Shown: piece after piece, positions 22,545-24,031 of the stretch | Position numbering within the stretch: position 1 is the stretch's first letter | How the letters are laid out: each line of letters starts with the position of its first letter | DNA from: Haemophilus parahaemolyticus | Lineage (GTDB): Bacteria > Pseudomonadota > Gammaproteobacteria > Enterobacterales > Pasteurellaceae | Assembly (NCBI RefSeq): GCF_018373095.1 | Contig: NZ_JAHAHT010000019.1 | Span: 1-24,031, forward strand | Reading direction: 5' to 3' | DNA: 24,031 nucleotides | Made by a program: the position numbers and the translations under genes | Notes under the pieces: generated by a model | The model's input: only the letters and a program-made list of their open reading frames with translations | Told to the model about the DNA's origin: nothing | Databases searched by the model: none

Positions 22545-23267
22545 ATGCATCAAAATAATCCACAAATTTTAATTGTTGAAGATGAAGCGGTCACCCGCAA
22601 TATGTTAAAAAACATCTTCGAAGCAGAAGGCTATCAAGTATTTGAAGCAACGGACGGCTCGCAAATGCACGAAGTGCTTGAACAGCAAACAATTAACCTC
22701 GTTATTATGGACATCAATTTACCTGGTAAAAATGGGTTAATGCTTGCCAGAGAATTGCGTGAAACCACTGAAGTCGCGTTGATGTTCTTAACAGGGCGAG
22801 ATAATGAAATTGATAAAATTTTGGGCTTGGAAATTGGGGCGGATGATTACATTACCAAACCATTTAACCCTCGAGAGTTGACTATCCGAGCAAGAAATTT
22901 ACTTAACCGCACGATGGTGGAAGAGAAAGAGACAATCTCAACATCACAAAATATTGAGCAATATCGCTTTAATGGCTGGACACTTGATATCAACAGCCGT
23001 AGCCTAATTACTCCAGAGGGCGAAGAGAATAAACTTCCACGTAGCGAATTTAGAGCGTTGCTTCATTTCTGTGAAAATCCAGGTAAAATTCAAACACGTG
23101 AAGATTTATTGCTCAAAATGACTGGGCGTAAACTTAAACCTCACGACAGAACGGTGGATGTAACGATTCGCCGCATTCGCAAACATTTTGAAGATCATCC
23201 AAACACTCCTGAAATTATTGTGACAATCCACGGTGAAGGTTATCGTTTTTGTGGTGAACTTGAATAA
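22545..23267 (+). CDS. arcA: ArcA, aerobic respiration control response regulator
   Basis: A 240-residue OmpR-family response regulator, E. coli ArcA being 238. With the ArcB sensor it represses aerobic metabolism genes and activates some anaerobic ones under low oxygen. The receiver domain (1-120) shows acidic residues VEDE (11-14), phospho-acceptor Asp56 in VIMDINLPGKNG, Thr83 in MFLTGRDN and Lys105 in YITKPF. The winged-helix DNA-binding domain (about 135-238) contains LPRSEFRALLHFCENPGKI and the recognition region KPHDRTVDVTIRRIRKHF, ending HGEGYRFCGELE. Nearly every key residue equals the E. coli protein, so target sequences are likely similar. Confidence 0.97.
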   Translation: MHQNNPQILIVEDEAVTRNMLKNIFEAEGYQVFEATDGSQMHEVLEQQTINLVIMDINLPGKNGLMLARELRETTEVALMFLTGRDNEIDKILGLEIGADDYITKPFNPRELTIRARNLLNRTMVEEKETISTSQNIEQYRFNGWTLDINSRSLITPEGEENKLPRSEFRALLHFCENPGKIQTREDLLLKMTGRKLKPHDRTVDVTIRRIRKHFEDHPNTPEIIVTIHGEGYRFCGELE

Positions 23268-23290
23268 ATAAGCTCAGTCTAAAAAATACG

Positions 23291-23314
23291 CTCTCCCCTT
23301 GTGGGAGAGAGTTA
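23291..23314. repeat. Hairpin after arcA (CTCTCC-type element)
   Basis: CTCTCCC (23291-23297) and GGGAGAG (23303-23309) pair around CTTGT, followed by AGTTA. It resembles the hairpin at 9549-9573 (same CTCTCC, TTGT and GAGAGTTA words). It lies 24 bases after arcA and 40 bases before the next gene, with no T-run. Confidence 0.5.
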
Positions 23315-23353
23315 ATGCAATTTAAAAAATTCCACTCAAACAAAGGATTAAAA

Positions 23354-23872
23354 ATGAAAAAACTTCTCGTATTAGCAACACTTGGTGCAATGTCAGCATC
23401 TGCTTTTGCTGCACCAGTAGGCGAAACTTTCACTGGTGTGGGCGTAAGTGCTGATCTTACAACTGCAAAATATAAAGTGAATGGTGTAACAGGGAAACAA
23501 TCAACAGGTCCTGTACTTGTAGTAGATTACGGTATGGATCAGGGCAATAACTTAATCGGTGTTGCTCAAGCGAAAACAAAATTTGGTAGTACTAAAGTCA
23601 CTGGTGATATAAAACAAAAAAATAAATACACTATCGGTTATCAACAAGGCTACCGCATAGGCTCTGATTTACTTCCATACGCAAAAGTCGAAGCAAGCTT
23701 AAGCAAAGTAGGAAATTCAACTTTCCATGGTTTCGGTTATGGCGTAGGTGCTAAATATGCAATTTCAACAAATATTGAAATGGGTACAGAATATACTCGA
23801 AATAACTTAAAACGCGGTGGTACACGTTTAAAAGGTAATGATTTTAGTGCGAATTTTGGTTATCGTTTCTAA
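23354..23872 (+). CDS. Small outer-membrane beta-barrel protein, porin/Opa-like
   Basis: A 172-residue predicted outer-membrane protein. ATG 23354 is chosen because AGGA is about 8 bases upstream and because it begins a clean signal peptide (MKKLLVLATLGAMSASAFA, cleavage before APVG); the frame is open 13 codons further up but that part is not signal-like. The mature ~153 residues alternate polar and hydrophobic residues in short strands (GPVLVVDYGMD, KYTIGYQQGYRI, PYAKVEASLSKV, KYAISTNIEMGTEYTRNN) and end in aromatic FGYRF, the BAM recognition signal. The size suits an 8-stranded barrel such as the opacity or OmpA-like families. No specific function is evident. Confidence 0.8.
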   Translation: MKKLLVLATLGAMSASAFAAPVGETFTGVGVSADLTTAKYKVNGVTGKQSTGPVLVVDYGMDQGNNLIGVAQAKTKFGSTKVTGDIKQKNKYTIGYQQGYRIGSDLLPYAKVEASLSKVGNSTFHGFGYGVGAKYAISTNIEMGTEYTRNNLKRGGTRLKGNDFSANFGYRF

Positions 23873-23882
23873 TTAAAGTTTA

Positions 23883-23903
23883 GACCGCTTATTACAAGCG
23901 GTC
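23883..23903 (+). terminator. Paired USS hairpin after the outer-membrane protein gene
   Basis: GACCGCTT (23883-23890) and AAGCGGTC (23896-23903) are two uptake-signal cores in inverted orientation with a 5-base loop. It lies 10 bases past the stop. The second copy is followed by CATATTCC, not a long T-run, so it is probably a modest terminator. Confidence 0.65.
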
Positions 23904-23950
23904 ATATTCCGCCAAACTTTTGCAAAATCTGTCCACTTGTTTCCTATATT

Positions 23951-23988
23951 TTCGCCCTATTTTCCAGTAGAATAGGGCGAATTTTTTT
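23951..23988 (+). terminator. Strong hairpin with T-run directly before ettA
   Basis: TTCGCCCTATT (23951-23961) and AATAGGGCGAA (23971-23981) are perfect 11-base arms around 9 bases, followed by seven T. It is only 14 bases before the ettA start. It is either the final terminator of the upstream unit or an attenuator in the ettA leader. Confidence 0.75.
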
Positions 23989-24002
23989 GTGAGGAATTAT
24001 TA

Positions 24003-24031
24003 ATGTCATCTCAATTTGTATATACGATGCA
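24003..24031 (+). CDS. ettA: EttA, energy-dependent translational throttle (first codons only)
   Basis: Only nine full codons are present before the window ends: MSSQFVYTM, then CA, fitting His. This matches the start of E. coli EttA (MAQFVYTMH), an ABC-F protein that binds the ribosome E site and gates early elongation according to ATP/ADP. GAGG at 23991-23994 lies 8 bases before the ATG. The call rests on these few residues, so an alternative is possible. Confidence 0.7.

Overview
The window comes from a Pasteurellaceae chromosome, most likely of the Actinobacillus pleuropneumoniae / Mannheimia type. Three things point there: scattered copies of the AAGCGGTC uptake-signal core (USS; e.g. 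575-583, 6715-6723, 15162-15170, 18435-18442, 23896-23903), several followed by A/T runs with TTGCAAA; housekeeping proteins close to E. coli and Haemophilus versions (CcmF, ClpXP, RlmN, PssA, IleS, ArcA); and a trifunctional NadR. No plasmid, phage, IS or CRISPR signature was seen.

Layout. 1-3113 (+): the distal part of a cytochrome c maturation operon, ccmC (5' end cut by the window), ccmD, ccmE, ccmF. Converging on it is the clpP-clpX operon (3414-5251, -). The divergent sufE/csdE-like gene (5369-5743, +) is followed by decayed DNA: a C-terminal fragment of an Alx/TerC membrane protein and an unrecognised ORF broken by a TGA. Two tRNA-Asp(GUC) genes (6339-6540, -) have their own promoter and terminator. 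6643-10741 (-) holds rlmN, pilF (pilus lipoprotein) and tex.

11000-13135 is a visibly AT-richer accessory insert between rlmN and rlmB: a small HTH controller gene, an overlapping gene for a predicted endonuclease with a Cys4 zinc ribbon beside its putative catalytic motif, and a convergent beta-class DNA methyltransferase. This is a complete type II restriction-modification cassette with the layout of controller-regulated systems. Candidate operator half-sites lie at the controller promoter, and a partly matching word lies before the methyltransferase. It is the most accessory and least described part of the window.

13136-20197 (-): rlmB, pssA, an unknown lipoprotein gene, ileS and ribF, separated by hairpins and by a small Pasteurellaceae-type dispersed repeat. 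20443-22418 (+): nadR translationally coupled (ATGA) to a calcineurin-like phosphoesterase of unknown role. 22545-23872 (+): arcA, then a small outer-membrane beta-barrel protein. The window ends in the first codons of ettA, directly preceded by a strong hairpin with a T-run.

Functional themes: haem and cytochrome assembly, protein quality control, RNA modification, phospholipid, FAD and NAD synthesis, anaerobic control, and one defence island. No tool was run; all family assignments come from recalled motifs and homologues.
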